DNA from: Asaia bogorensis
GTDB lineage: Bacteria > Pseudomonadota > Alphaproteobacteria > Reyranellales > Reyranellaceae
Length of the DNA: 64,000 nt
Assembly: GCA_945889625.1 (NCBI GenBank)
Contig: CAMDCE010000016.1
Coordinates: 20,470 to 84,469, forward strand
Reading direction: 5' to 3'
Positions 44,941-57,200 of the stretch are shown piece by piece. Position 1 is the stretch's first letter; each line of letters begins with the position of its first letter. Both the position numbers and the translations under genes were made by a program. The notes below the pieces were generated by a model, which had not been told where the DNA came from, did no database searches, and worked only from the letters and a program-made list of their open reading frames with translations.

Positions 44941-44997
44941 GCATATTCCGTCCGGCTGAGGGCGTAAACGCGCCGCGATCAGCCGGACGGAATATGC
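44941..44997. repeat. Dispersed inverted repeat, family R3
   Basis: Arms of 19 bases, GCATATTCCGTCCGGCTGA (44941-44959) and its exact complement (44979-44997), flank a GC-rich centre with CGTAAACGCG. A second copy is at 49877-49936. Confidence 0.88.
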
Positions 44998-45013
44998 TCT
45001 AGAAGGCGGACAC

Positions 45014-45049
45014 AAAAAAGGCGGCACGACTTCTTGAGTCAGCCGCCTT
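45014..45049 (-). terminator. Intrinsic terminator of carD
   Basis: On the minus strand AAGGCGGC pairs with GCCGCCTT around an inner TGACT-CAAGA-AGTC(G) arm, followed by a T-run. It lies 27 bases after the carD stop. Confidence 0.88.
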
Positions 45050-45075
45050 CTTCGAAAGATGTCGGGCAGAGAGGC

Positions 45076-45603
45076 CTAAGCCACCTTCTGCAGCACGCTG
45101 TTCAGCTTCTGCGTCGCCAGATCCTTGTCGATCCGCTCGACCGCGGCCAGTTCGCGCGCCAGCCGATCGAGCGCCGCCTCGTAGATCTGGCGTTCGCTGT
45201 AGGACTGGTCGGGCTGACCGGCATTGCGGTGCAGGTCGCGCACGACTTCGGCGATCGACACCGGATCGCCGGAATTGATCTTGGCTTCGTATTCCTGGGC
45301 ACGGCGGTTCCACATGGCACGGCTCACGCGGCTGCGCCCCTTGAGCGTCACCAGCGCGTTCTCCATGATCTTGCGCGAGGAAAGCTTGCGCAGACCGGAG
45401 ATCTTCGCCTTCGCCACCGGCACGCGCAGCATCATGCGCTCCTGCTCGAAGGAGATGACGAACAGGTCGAGCTTGTGCCCGGCGATTTCCTTCGCCTCGA
45501 TGTCGATCACACGACCCACGCCATGGGTCGGATAGACGACGAAGTCACCCTTCTCAAAAGCAAATTCCTTCGCCTTTGCCGGCGTCTTCTTCGGCTTGGC
45601 CAT
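45076..45603 (-). CDS. CarD-family transcriptional regulator
   Basis: The 175-residue protein has an N-terminal CarD/TRCF RNA-polymerase-interaction domain, FEKGDFVVYPTHGVGRVIDIEAKEIAG, with VISFEQERMMLRVPV, and a helical C-terminal domain with the basic stretch WNRRAQEYEAKINSGDPVSIAEVVRDL that contacts promoter DNA. It stabilises open complexes at many promoters, including rRNA ones. ATG 45603 was chosen because the Tudor-like domain starts soon after. The 289-base gap upstream to fdxA holds its promoter region, with a GGTATC/GATACC inverted repeat, but no gene. Confidence 0.93.
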   Translation of the reverse strand: MAKPKKTPAKAKEFAFEKGDFVVYPTHGVGRVIDIEAKEIAGHKLDLFVISFEQERMMLRVPVAKAKISGLRKLSSRKIMENALVTLKGRSRVSRAMWNRRAQEYEAKINSGDPVSIAEVVRDLHRNAGQPDQSYSERQIYEAALDRLARELAAVERIDKDLATQKLNSVLQKVA

Positions 45604-45892
45604 GTCTAGTCCCTTCACTTCAAAGCCCCGCTTTTGGCGATACCGCGACCCACCGCGCACGCTCCCCTGCGTGCATGGCCCGATGCCCGGTATCGGTAAG
45701 TTGCTTTCGGATACCGATAGGGCGACCGAGCCAGCGGCGGACCGGACCCCGGACCGCTTCCAGCCCGATCCTTATATCAGAGATTCGGCCCGGAGTCGCG
45801 CCCGATGTTGCATTTCGGCAACGGTCTGCCTATGCGAGGGCCGCATGGCTCGCGCAAAGATGCGCAAAAGGACTGAAAAACAGCCGATTCGT

Positions 45893-46231
45893 TTACTTTT
45901 TCGTGCCGGGCTTGTCCGTAAAGTACTTTGCGTACTTATCTTTCTCGTCCTTGAAATCCTCGGCATCGGTCGGCGGCACGCCCTTGCGCGTGATGTTCGG
46001 CCAGGAGCTCGACAGCGTGCGGTTGAGCTCCAACCATCTCTCCATGCCTTTTTCCGTGTCGGGCACGATGGCCAAGGGCGGGCATTCGGGCTCGCAGACG
46101 CCGCAATCGATGCATTCGTCAGGATTGATGACCAGCATGTTCTCGCCCTCGTAGAAGCAATCCACGGGGCAAACCTCGATACAGTCCATGTACTTGCACT
46201 TGATGCAAGCTTCGGTCACGACGTAGGTCAT
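45893..46231 (-). CDS. fdxA: 7Fe ferredoxin FdxA
   Basis: The 112-residue ferredoxin opens [20 protein letters not shown] with PVDCFYEG, holding the [3Fe-4S] ligands and one Cys of the [4Fe-4S] cluster, then [12 protein letters not shown]. The C-terminal half ([19 protein letters not shown]) is the usual FdxA extension. It is a soluble low-potential electron carrier. ATG 46231 is used; a TTG one codon upstream is less likely. The gene belongs to the helicase-S4-fdxA-carD run. Confidence 0.95.
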   Translation of the reverse strand: MTYVVTEACIKCKYMDCIEVCPVDCFYEGENMLVINPDECIDCGVCEPECPPLAIVPDTEKGMERWLELNRTLSSSWPNITRKGVPPTDAEDFKDEKDKYAKYFTDKPGTKK

Positions 46232-46297
46232 CAACGGCTCCTGAAACGAGCGCGCGGGTGATTAACGCGCGTAGCCGCTGCGCGCAAGGCTGCTGAA

Positions 46298-46552
46298 TCA
46301 CGCAGGGTCGATTTCATCATACAACGCGCGGGCCTCGATTGGCGGCCCGCGCCGATCGCCAAGCGCCACGATGCGCACCACCCGCACTCGGGGGCCAAGG
46401 GCGAAGGCCAGCACCATGCCGGGCGTCACCGAAGCGTGCGGCTTGTCGGTCGCCCGGCCATTGAGTCGGCAGCGCGCCTTCTCGACATAACGTGCGGCAA
46501 GCGTGCGGGATTTGAAGAAACGGGCGTGCCAAAGCCACTTGTCGAGCCGCAT
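46298..46552 (-). CDS. S4-domain RNA-binding protein (Hsp15-like)
   Basis: The 84-residue protein is a single S4 domain, MRLDKWLWHARFFKSRTLAARYVEKARCRLNG followed by KPHASVTPGMVLAFAL. E. coli Hsp15 (HslR) recycles blocked 50S subunits carrying nascent chains. This version is shorter because it lacks the basic C-terminal tail. It follows the SUV3-like helicase by 12 bases on the same strand, which suggests joint RNA work. Confidence 0.9.
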   Translation of the reverse strand: MRLDKWLWHARFFKSRTLAARYVEKARCRLNGRATDKPHASVTPGMVLAFALGPRVRVVRIVALGDRRGPPIEARALYDEIDPA

Positions 46553-46564
46553 CGCGCGAAGCGG

Positions 46565-49831
<3,267 letters not shown>

Positions 49832-49876
49832 CGTCTTACCTTCGCCCGCGCCCATGGCGGAAGCAAGGCCGCCTAG

Positions 49877-49936
49877 GGCATAGTTCGTCCGGCTGAGGCG
49901 CGTAAACGCGCCGTAATCAGCCGGACGGACTATGCC
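49877..49936. repeat. Dispersed inverted repeat, family R3
   Basis: Arms GGCATAGTTCGTCCGGCTGA and TCAGCCGGACGGACTATGCC flank GGCGCGTAAACGCGCC, itself a palindrome. It is the second R3 copy and lies between two genes on the minus strand (DUF1223 at 50000-50803 and the helicase). Confidence 0.88.
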
Positions 49937-49999
49937 GACGAAGGAGACGCTTAGCGCAACGCGTTTCCATTTGAGCGGAAGCCGCTCTAGCGGGTCAAG

Positions 50000-50803
50000 T
50001 CAGCCGGTCTCCGTCTGCTCCAGCTTGTTGCAGCCGATCATCGGACCGTGGTCTGCCTGCTGCACCAGCACCGCCATGCCCTGGCCGGGCTGGAAGTGGT
50101 CCGCCGGCACCGTCCAGTTTGCCGCTGAACCGCGCCAGCGGCCGACGATCTCCAAGCGGCGCACGACGTTGAAATGTTCGAGGGTGCGGCCGATGTTCTC
50201 GCCGCTCCGCACCGGCGTGGCATGGCGGCGATCGTAGACGGCAAGTGTGACGTCGGCCGGTCCGCCATCGAGCGTGAAGGCGGCGAGCTTGATGGCGAGC
50301 GTGCCATCGGCGGCGCGCGCCAGATCCGGCGTGGCGCGCCGCGGCGAGCGGCGCTGGGCCGTGGCAAGCAGCGCCTTGATCGGTCCGCTGTCGACGCCGG
50401 GCTCGTGGCCGATGCCGTCGACCACCATTTCCGGCGTATAGACGTAGCGTTGCTTCAGTACCCGGGCATAGGCGCGTTGCCGCTCCGTCGTCGCGCGCGA
50501 GGCGAAGAGATCCTTCCAGCCGATATAGTCCCAATAGTCGACGTGGAACGACAGCGCCACGATGTCGGCGCGCCGCGCGAGTTTGCCGAGGTGGGCATTG
50601 GCCGGCGGGCAGGAACTGCAGCCTTGCGAGGTGAACAGCTCGATCGCCCATGGTCCGCTGGAAGAAGGCCCTCCGGAAGAGGAACCACCGGCGGGCTGTC
50701 GCGCTTCGGCCCTGTCGTGCCCGCCAGCCAGGACGGCCGTGCCGGCGAGGGCCGCACCGCCGAGCAGGACGGATCGCCGTCGGGGCGATGTTGCTCTCGA
50801 CAT
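50000..50803 (-). CDS. DUF1223 exported thioredoxin-like protein
   Basis: The 267-residue protein begins with a twin-arginine-type leader (SPRRRSVLLGGAALAGTAVLA), suggesting Tat export. The DUF1223 domain opens WAIELFTSQGCSSCPPANAHLGKLA, where C-S-S-C forms a thioredoxin-like CxxC, and continues FHVDYWDYIGWKDLFA. It is thought to be a periplasmic redox protein; its partner is unknown. It is divergent from the Zur-box operon across 131 bases. Confidence 0.88.
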   Translation of the reverse strand: MSRATSPRRRSVLLGGAALAGTAVLAGGHDRAEARQPAGGSSSGGPSSSGPWAIELFTSQGCSSCPPANAHLGKLARRADIVALSFHVDYWDYIGWKDLFASRATTERQRAYARVLKQRYVYTPEMVVDGIGHEPGVDSGPIKALLATAQRRSPRRATPDLARAADGTLAIKLAAFTLDGGPADVTLAVYDRRHATPVRSGENIGRTLEHFNVVRRLEIVGRWRGSAANWTVPADHFQPGQGMAVLVQQADHGPMIGCNKLEQTETG

Positions 50804-50910
50804 GGCCCCAGGATGCGCCGATCTCGCCGGTACCGGCCAATCAACAAACGGTTAGCGGGCGGTAACGCCCACACCAACTCTAGGGCCCGCGTTTGCTGGA
50901 CTCAGCGGAG

Positions 50911-50924
50911 GTAATATTATAACA
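50911..50924 (+). promoter_or_regulatory. Zur-type operator
   Basis: GTAATATTATAACA is a near-palindrome (GTnATAnTATnAC) close to the alphaproteobacterial Zur box TGTTATAATATAACA. It lies 11 bases before the micro-membrane protein gene and 138 bases before the zinc-type ABC ATPase. Zinc-dependent repression of the operon is inferred. Confidence 0.72.
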
Positions 50925-50934
50925 ATTCCTGTCC

Positions 50935-51051
50935 ATGCACGAACCCGTCTCTCCCGGCACTGCACTCCTTGCCATGAGTGCGCCCATCCGCGTCGCGGCC
51001 GCGCTTGGCGTGGCGGCCGTGCTGTGGCTCTGCGTCTGGTGGGCCCTATGA
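50935..51051 (+). CDS. 38-residue micro-membrane protein at the head of the zinc transporter operon
   Basis: ATG 50935 to TGA 51049-51051 encodes 38 residues: a short polar start (MHEPVSPGTA) and one hydrophobic helix (RVAAALGVAAVLWLCVWWA). It lies directly behind the Zur-type box and 10 bases before the ABC ATPase start. Position and make-up suggest a small subunit or assembly aid of the transporter, like other single-helix transporter peptides. I do not know the family, and a leader peptide with no protein role is possible. Confidence 0.5.
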   Translation: MHEPVSPGTALLAMSAPIRVAAALGVAAVLWLCVWWAL

Positions 51052-51061
51052 GGTTGATATC

Positions 51062-51805
51062 GTGAACGCGGCGTTGCGCCTGGTCGACCTGACGGTGAGC
51101 TACGACCGCCACCCGGCGGTGCATCATTTGTCGGCTGAAATTCCCGCCGCCGAGATGACCGCCATTGTCGGTCCCAACGGTGCGGGCAAGAGCACGTTGC
51201 TCAAGGCCATGCTTGGCCTGGCGCCGCACATCGAGGGCCGCATCGAATGTTCGGCCAAGCGCATCGCCTACTTGCCGCAGCAGGCCGAAATCGACCGCAG
51301 CTTCCCGATCTCGGTGTTCGACACGGTACTGCTCGGTCGCTGGTCGCGCTTCGGTGGCTTTGGCGCCGCCAAGCATGTCGATATCCACGATGCCCAGCAC
51401 GCCATCGAGGCGGTGGGCCTGGCGGGCTTCGAGCGCCGGCCGATCGACACGCTCTCGGTCGGCCAGTTCCAGCGCGTGCTGTTCGCGCGGGTCTTGCTGC
51501 AGGATGCGGATCTTGTGTTGCTGGACGAGCCGTTTGCCTCAATCGATTCCAAGACCGTCGCCGACCTGATGGTTGTGATCCAACGCTGGCGCGCAGAGAA
51601 GCGCACGGTGGTGTGCGTGCTGCACGATCTCGATCAGGTGCGGCGCGACTTTCCCAACGCGCTGCTGCTCGCCCGCGAGCTGGTCGATTCTGGGCCTACC
51701 CTGCGCGTGCTGTCGGCCGAGAACCTGCTGCGCGCCCGCGCCATGGCCGAGGCGTGGGACGAGCACGCCGGCGCCTGCGAAGTGCCGATGCGCCTCAGCG
51801 CCTGA
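51062..51805 (+). CDS. Zinc/manganese-type ABC transporter ATP-binding protein (ZnuC-like)
   Basis: The 247-residue ATPase has Walker A GPNGAGKST (about residues 39-47), the signature LSVGQFQRV (Val replacing the usual second Gly), and Walker B DLVLLDEPF. Sequence RIAYLPQQAEIDRSFPISVFDTVLLGRWSRFGGF is typical of the ZnuC/MntB group. It starts at GTG 51062. With the Zur box and the permease, zinc uptake is the best guess. No substrate-binding protein gene is in the window. Confidence 0.88.
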   Translation: MNAALRLVDLTVSYDRHPAVHHLSAEIPAAEMTAIVGPNGAGKSTLLKAMLGLAPHIEGRIECSAKRIAYLPQQAEIDRSFPISVFDTVLLGRWSRFGGFGAAKHVDIHDAQHAIEAVGLAGFERRPIDTLSVGQFQRVLFARVLLQDADLVLLDEPFASIDSKTVADLMVVIQRWRAEKRTVVCVLHDLDQVRRDFPNALLLARELVDSGPTLRVLSAENLLRARAMAEAWDEHAGACEVPMRLSA

Positions 51806-51830
51806 CCGAGGCCTGACAGGCGTCTGCCGC

Positions 51831-52700
51831 ATGCTCTACGACTATCTCCTCGCGCCCTTCGCCGATTTCGGCTTCATGCGCCGCGCCCTGGTGGCGAGCC
51901 TGGCGCTGTCGCTCGGCGGTTCGGCGATCGGCGTGTTCCTGATCCTGCGCCGCATGAGCTTGATGGGTGACGCGCTGGCGCATGCGCTGCTGCCCGGCGC
52001 GGCGCTGGGTTTCCTGCTGGGCGGCCTGTCGCTGCCGGCGATGAGCCTCGGCGGCTTTTTCGCCGGTATCGCCACGGCCCTGGTGTCGGGCGCGATCGCG
52101 CGCTTCACGTCGATGCGCGAGGATGCAAGCTTTGCCGCGGCCTATCTCACGTCGCTGGCGCTCGGCGTGCTGATCGTGTCGCTCAGAGGCTCGGCGGTCG
52201 ACCTGATGAACATCCTGTTCGGTGCCATCCTGGCGGTCGACGACACCGCCTTGATCCTGGTCGTCGCCACCACGACCTTCACCCTCGCGGGCCTTGCCGC
52301 CATCTACCGGCCGCTCGTGGTCGAGTGCTTCAATCCTGGCTTCCTGGCCGCCATGGGCATCAGGGGGGCGCTCTACCACTATCTGTTCCTGGGCCTGGCG
52401 GTGCTCAACATGGTGGCAGCCTTCCAGGCGCTCGGAACCCTGATGGCGCTGGGACTGATGCTGCTGCCGGCCGTCGCTTCCTCCTTCTGGGCGCGCGAGG
52501 TCTGGTCGATGACCCTGATCGCGGCGCCCATGGCCTTCCTGTCGGCCGCGATCGGGCTTCTGGTGTCTTTTCACGTCGGCTTGCCCTCGGGGCCGTCGAT
52601 CGTGTTGATTGCCAGCCTGTTCTTCCTCGGCTCGCTGTTGGTGGGCTCACGGGCCTCGGTGCGCGCAAGGCTGTCGCATCCGGTTCACCTTCGCGGCTAG
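51831..52700 (+). CDS. Zinc/manganese-type ABC transporter permease (ZnuB-like)
   Basis: The 289-residue protein has eight or nine membrane helices and the ABC-3 permease hallmarks: RRMSLMGDALAHALLPGAALGFLLGG near the start, STR-like AYLTSLALGVLIVSL in the middle, and GTLMALGLMLLPAVASSFWAREVW, the coupling region. It starts 25 bases after the ATPase gene. Together they form the membrane core of a metal-ion importer; the binding protein must be encoded elsewhere. Confidence 0.9.
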   Translation: MLYDYLLAPFADFGFMRRALVASLALSLGGSAIGVFLILRRMSLMGDALAHALLPGAALGFLLGGLSLPAMSLGGFFAGIATALVSGAIARFTSMREDASFAAAYLTSLALGVLIVSLRGSAVDLMNILFGAILAVDDTALILVVATTTFTLAGLAAIYRPLVVECFNPGFLAAMGIRGALYHYLFLGLAVLNMVAAFQALGTLMALGLMLLPAVASSFWAREVWSMTLIAAPMAFLSAAIGLLVSFHVGLPSGPSIVLIASLFFLGSLLVGSRASVRARLSHPVHLRG

Positions 52701-52709
52701 ACTGAGGCC

Positions 52710-53699
52710 ATGTCCTTCACCAGCCCCGTGCCGGGCGTCACGCTCAAGACGACCAAAGCCAACAACATCCAGATGCGCTACGCCGAAATCGGCCCAGAGA
52801 AGCAGGGGGCTCCCTTGGTGCTGTTCTGTCACGGCTGGCCGGAGAGCTGGTATTCGTGGCGCCATCAGCTCACGGCGGTGAGCGCGGCGGGCTTTCGCTG
52901 CGTGGCGCCCGACATGCGCGGCTACGGCGGCACCGAAGCGCCCGAGCCGATCGACCAGTACACGCTCCACCATCTGGTGGGTGACATGGCCGAACTGGCC
53001 AAGGCGCTCGGCGAGACCAGGGCGGTCATCGTCGGCCACGACTGGGGCGCGCCGGTCGCCTGGCATGCAGCCCTGTGGCGGCCAGATCTCTTTGCCGCGG
53101 TGTGCGCCATGAGCGTGCCCTACGCGCCGCCGGGCCATGTCGACGTGCTGACGGCGCTGGAGAAGCTCGGCATCACCGACTTCTACCTGCAGTATTTCCA
53201 GAAGCCCGGTGTGCCCGAGGCCGAGCTGCAGCAGGATATCGCGAGCGCCTTGCGCCGGATCTACTTCACCGCCGGCGGCGAGTTCGAGGAGAAGGGCAAG
53301 GGCTTCGCGCGCCTGACCGCCGGCACCTTGCTTGGCAACACGGTCGATCCGCCGGCGCTGCCGGCCTGGCTGAAACAGGCCGATCTCGACTACTACACGC
53401 AGGAATTCGCCCGCACCGGCTTTCGCGGCGGGCTGAACTGGTACCGCAACCTCCGGCGCAACTGGGAGCTCGGTGGCCCGTGGCGCGGCCAGCCGATCCG
53501 CCAGCCCTCGCTGTTCATTGCCGGCAGCAAGGACGGCGTGCTGCGCTTTCCCGCCGCCCAATCCCAGCTCGACAACTTCCCCAAGACCCTGCCCGGCCTG
53601 CGCGGCAGTCACATCCTGGAGGGTGCCGGCCACTGGGTGCAGCAGGAGCGTCCCGAAGAAGTGAACCGCTTGCTGGTCGATTTTCTGAAAGGTCTGTGA
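52710..53699 (+). CDS. Epoxide-hydrolase-type alpha/beta hydrolase
   Basis: The 329-residue enzyme has the oxyanion motif HGWPESWYSWRHQ (41-53), the nucleophile Asp111 in VGHDWGAPVAW, a cap domain, an acid in AGSKDGVL and His in EGAGHWVQQERP. An Asp nucleophile with HGWPES is the pattern of soluble epoxide hydrolases and of fluoroacetate-type dehalogenases; the cap has Tyr residues (YYTQEFARTGFRGGLNWYRN) that favour epoxide hydrolase. It starts ten bases after the permease. Confidence 0.87.
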   Translation: MSFTSPVPGVTLKTTKANNIQMRYAEIGPEKQGAPLVLFCHGWPESWYSWRHQLTAVSAAGFRCVAPDMRGYGGTEAPEPIDQYTLHHLVGDMAELAKALGETRAVIVGHDWGAPVAWHAALWRPDLFAAVCAMSVPYAPPGHVDVLTALEKLGITDFYLQYFQKPGVPEAELQQDIASALRRIYFTAGGEFEEKGKGFARLTAGTLLGNTVDPPALPAWLKQADLDYYTQEFARTGFRGGLNWYRNLRRNWELGGPWRGQPIRQPSLFIAGSKDGVLRFPAAQSQLDNFPKTLPGLRGSHILEGAGHWVQQERPEEVNRLLVDFLKGL

Positions 53700-53728
53700 T
53701 CTACTCGACGGATCAACAGGGGTTCCGA

Positions 53729-53845
53729 ATGATCCGACTTCTCAGCCTTGCCCTTGCGGCTCTTCTCTCCGTCTCGGGCATCGCCTTCGCCCAGGGCTGC
53801 GATGATGCTCCGCCGCCGGCGGAGACGCCCAAGCCCACGACCTGA
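53729..53845 (+). CDS. 38-residue secreted peptide
   Basis: ATG 53729 to TGA 53843-53845 encodes 38 residues with a clear signal peptide (MIRLLSLALA through AFA) and a mature tail of about 17 residues, QGCDDAPPPAETPKPTT, with one Cys. GGGG before the start is a possible ribosome-binding site. It lies between the epoxide hydrolase and the convergent msrB. Such short Pro-rich exported peptides are common in the group; the role is unknown. Confidence 0.55.
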   Translation: MIRLLSLALAALLSVSGIAFAQGCDDAPPPAETPKPTT

Positions 53846-53858
53846 CGCGCGCCGCGCG

Positions 53859-54269
53859 TCACTTCCTCTCTTCGAACTTCATCGCCGCGCCGTTCATGCA
53901 GTAGCGCTGGCCGGTCGGCTGCGGCCCGTCGGGGAACACGTGACCGAGGTGGCCGCCGCATTTCGCGCAATGCACTTCGGTGCGCGACATGAAGAAGCTG
54001 CGGTCCGTCGTCGTGCCGACCGCGGCGGGTAGCGGCTCCCAGAACGAGGGCCAGCCAGTGCCACTTTCGAATTTGGTCGCCGCATCGAACAGCTTCTCGC
54101 CGCAGCCGGCACAGATGAACGTGCCGGGGCGCTTCTCACTGTTGAGGGGACTGGTGCCGGCGCGTTCCGTGCCGTGCTTGCGCAACACCTGGTACTGCGC
54201 CGGATCGAGCTGCTGACGCCACTCGGCGTCGCTTTTCTCGACGGGATAGCTCTCGGTTTTTTGACTCAT
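53859..54269 (-). CDS. msrB: Peptide-methionine (R)-S-oxide reductase
   Basis: MsrB repairs the R form of methionine sulfoxide in proteins. The 136-residue protein has zinc ligands Cys53, Cys56, Cys101 and Cys104, the conserved TGWPSFWEPL, HCAKCGGHLGHVFPDGP, and the catalytic Cys124 in RYCMNGAAM. It uses Cys, not Sec. No signal peptide is present, so it is cytoplasmic. It starts nine bases after the stop of the glutamate dehydrogenase gene on the same strand. Confidence 0.97.
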   Translation of the reverse strand: MSQKTESYPVEKSDAEWRQQLDPAQYQVLRKHGTERAGTSPLNSEKRPGTFICAGCGEKLFDAATKFESGTGWPSFWEPLPAAVGTTTDRSFFMSRTEVHCAKCGGHLGHVFPDGPQPTGQRYCMNGAAMKFEERK

Positions 54270-54278
54270 CGCTTTCTC

Positions 54279-57200
54279 CTACACCAAGGCCCGCAACTCA
54301 GCAGTCGCGACCGACAGCATGGCAAGGTCGAGCTGGCCTGCCGCCGCCAATTCTTCCTTCAATCGATCGACGCGGTCGAGCGCCGTTTTGCGCGGCTCGC
54401 TCCACCGGGCCAGCGCCGCCTCGGGATCGATCGCGCCCTCTGGCCCGGCGGCGCGCAGCACCGAGCCCAGCAGGTCGGCATGCAGCGACGCCAGCTCGTC
54501 AACCACGGCGGCGGCGGCCTGCGAGGGCCACTGGCCTTCGCGCGGCAGCTTTTGTGCGGAGTTGCCCAGGGTGGCAAGCGACAGCCGCTCGCCCAGGCCG
54601 AAATAGAGCCGGGCCGCGTCCTCGATGCTGCAGCCGCTGGCGCGCGCCGCCTGCATCAGGTCGCCGGCGGCGGCCAGCGTTTCGAGTGAGGCTGCGCGGC
54701 GCGCGACGTCGCTGGGCGCGCCCATCGCCTCGAAGGCGGCGGCGCGTTCGGCAAGGGCCGCCGTTTCCGCCGCGCCGATCAGTCGTTCCGGCAGGTCGCC
54801 CAACGCCGCCACGGCGCCGCCCAACTGTTCGGTGGCCGCCATGGTGTCGAGCGGCTGTGGCAGGCGCCGCAGGGTCCATTGGACGGCGCGCGTCAGGAAG
54901 CGCTGCGAGGCCACCAGCATGCGGATCTGCGCCTCGGCCTTGAGGCTGGTGTCGAGCGCTTCGACCTCGCCCCACAGGTCGCGTAGCTTCCAGGCGTCGC
55001 GCACCACGGCGAAGGCGCGCGCGATGGCGGCGGCGGGCGCGCCGGTGCGCGAGGCGACATTGCGCACGAAAGTCGGCCCGCAGCGATTGACCAGCGAGTT
55101 CACGACCTGGAGGGCGGCAATCTCGCGGTGCAGGCGATGGGCGCGGATCGCCAGCTCGTACTTCGCCTGAAGCTGGCTCGGGAAATAGCGCAGCAACTCA
55201 GCCCCCAGCAGCGGATCGTCGGGCAGGTCCGACTCGAGGATCTCGTCGTTGAGATCGATCTTGGCGTAGGCCAGCAACACCGAGAGCTCGGGCCTGGTGA
55301 GATACTGGCGAGCCTGCGCCCGCGTCCTCATCGCCGGCGTATCGGGCAGGAATTCGACGGCGCGGTCGAGCCGGCCCTTTTCCCTTTCCGGCCGTTCAAG
55401 GGCGCGCATGAAGCGTTCCAGCCGGTCATGCTCTTCGCCGGCCTGGGCCTCGGCGACGCTGATCGCCTGGCTCTGCTGGTAGTTGTGACGCAACACGAGG
55501 GAAGCGACCTCATCGGTCATCGAGAACAGCAGCGCATTGCGGTCGGCCGTGGCCAACAGGCCGCGGGTGATCGCCTCGCCGGTCGCGATCTTGATATTGA
55601 CCTCGTGGTCGGAGGTGTCGACCCCGGCCGAATTGTCCAGCGCATCGGTATTGATGCGGCGTCCCGCCAGTGCTGCCTCAACGCGGCCGAGCTGGGTGAA
55701 GCCGAGATTGGCGCCCTCGCCCACCACGCGTGCGCGGACGTCGACGGCGTCGATGCGCAAGGCATCCGTGGCGCGGTCGCCGGCATCGGCGTGGCTCTCT
55801 CGCGCCGCCTTCACGTAGGTGCCGATGCCGCCGAAATAGAGCAGGTCGACCGGCGCCTTCAGGATGGCGCGCATCAGGTCGACCGGCGTCATCGCCGGCC
55901 GATCGACGCCCAGCACGGCGCGCGCCTCGGCCGACAGCGCGATCGACTTGGCGGCGCGGTCGTAGACACCGCCACCCGCCGACAACAGCTTGCTGTCGTA
56001 ATCCAGCCACGACGAGCGCGGCAGATCGAACAGCCGCTTGCGCTCGGCCCAGCTCGCCGCCGGATCGGGACTCGGATCGAGGAAGACATGTCGGTGGTCG
56101 AAGGCCGCCACCAGCTTGGCCTCCTTCGACAGCAGCATGCCGTTGCCGAACACGTCGCCCGACATGTCGCCGACGCCGGCGACGGTGAAGGGCGTGGTCT
56201 GGATGTCCTGCCCCAGCTCGCGGAAATGGCGCTTCACCGACTCCCAGGCGCCACGCGCGGTGATGCCCATCTTTTTGTGGTCGTAGCCGGCCGATCCGCC
56301 CGAGGCGAAGGCGTCGTCGAGCCAGAAGCCGTAGTCGCGCGACAGCGCATTGGCGATATCGGAGAAGGTGGCGGTGCCCTTGTCGGCCGCCACCACGAGG
56401 TAGGGATCGTCGCCGTCATGGCGCACGACGTTGACCGGCGGCTTGATGTCGCCGCCAACATAGTTGTCGGTGATGTCGAGCAGGCCGCGGATCAGCGTCT
56501 GGTAGCAGGCGATACCTTCGGCCTGAACCTGCTCGCGCGTGGCCCCCCCTGGTCCAGCAGCGGCCGGCGGGCGCTTCACATAGAAGCCGCCCTTGGAGCC
56601 GACCGGCACGATGACGGCGTTCTTCACCATCTGGGTTTTCATGAGGCCGAGAACTTCGGTGCGGAAGTCCTCGCGCCGATCCGACCAGCGGATGCCGCCA
56701 CGCGCCACTCGCCCGCCGCGCAGATGGATGCCTTCCATGCGCGGGCAGTAGACGAAGATCTCGACCAGGGGCCGCGGCGCCGGCAACTCGTCGATGGCGC
56801 GGCTGTCGATCTTGATGGAGATCCATGCCTTCGGCGCGCCGGTGTCGTCGGTCTGCCAGTAGTTGGTGCGCAGGCTGCTGCGCACTGAATTGAGGAAACG
56901 GCGCAGGATGCGGTCCTCGTCGAGCGTCGCCACCGCTTCCAGCGCTTTGGTGAGGACTGCTTCAACCGCCTTGATACGGGTCGTGCGGATGCCGGAGGCG
57001 GCCTCGCCAAGAGCCGGATCGAAGCGCGCTTCGAAGAGCTCGACGGTGCCGCGTGCGATCGCCGGATAGGCCACCAGCACGCGCTCCATGTAGCCCTGGC
57101 TGAAGGCAATGCCGGCCTGCCGCAGATATTTGGCGTAGGCACGCAAGACGGCGACTTCTCGCCAGGCCAGTCCCGCACCCAGCACCAGGCGATTGAGGCC

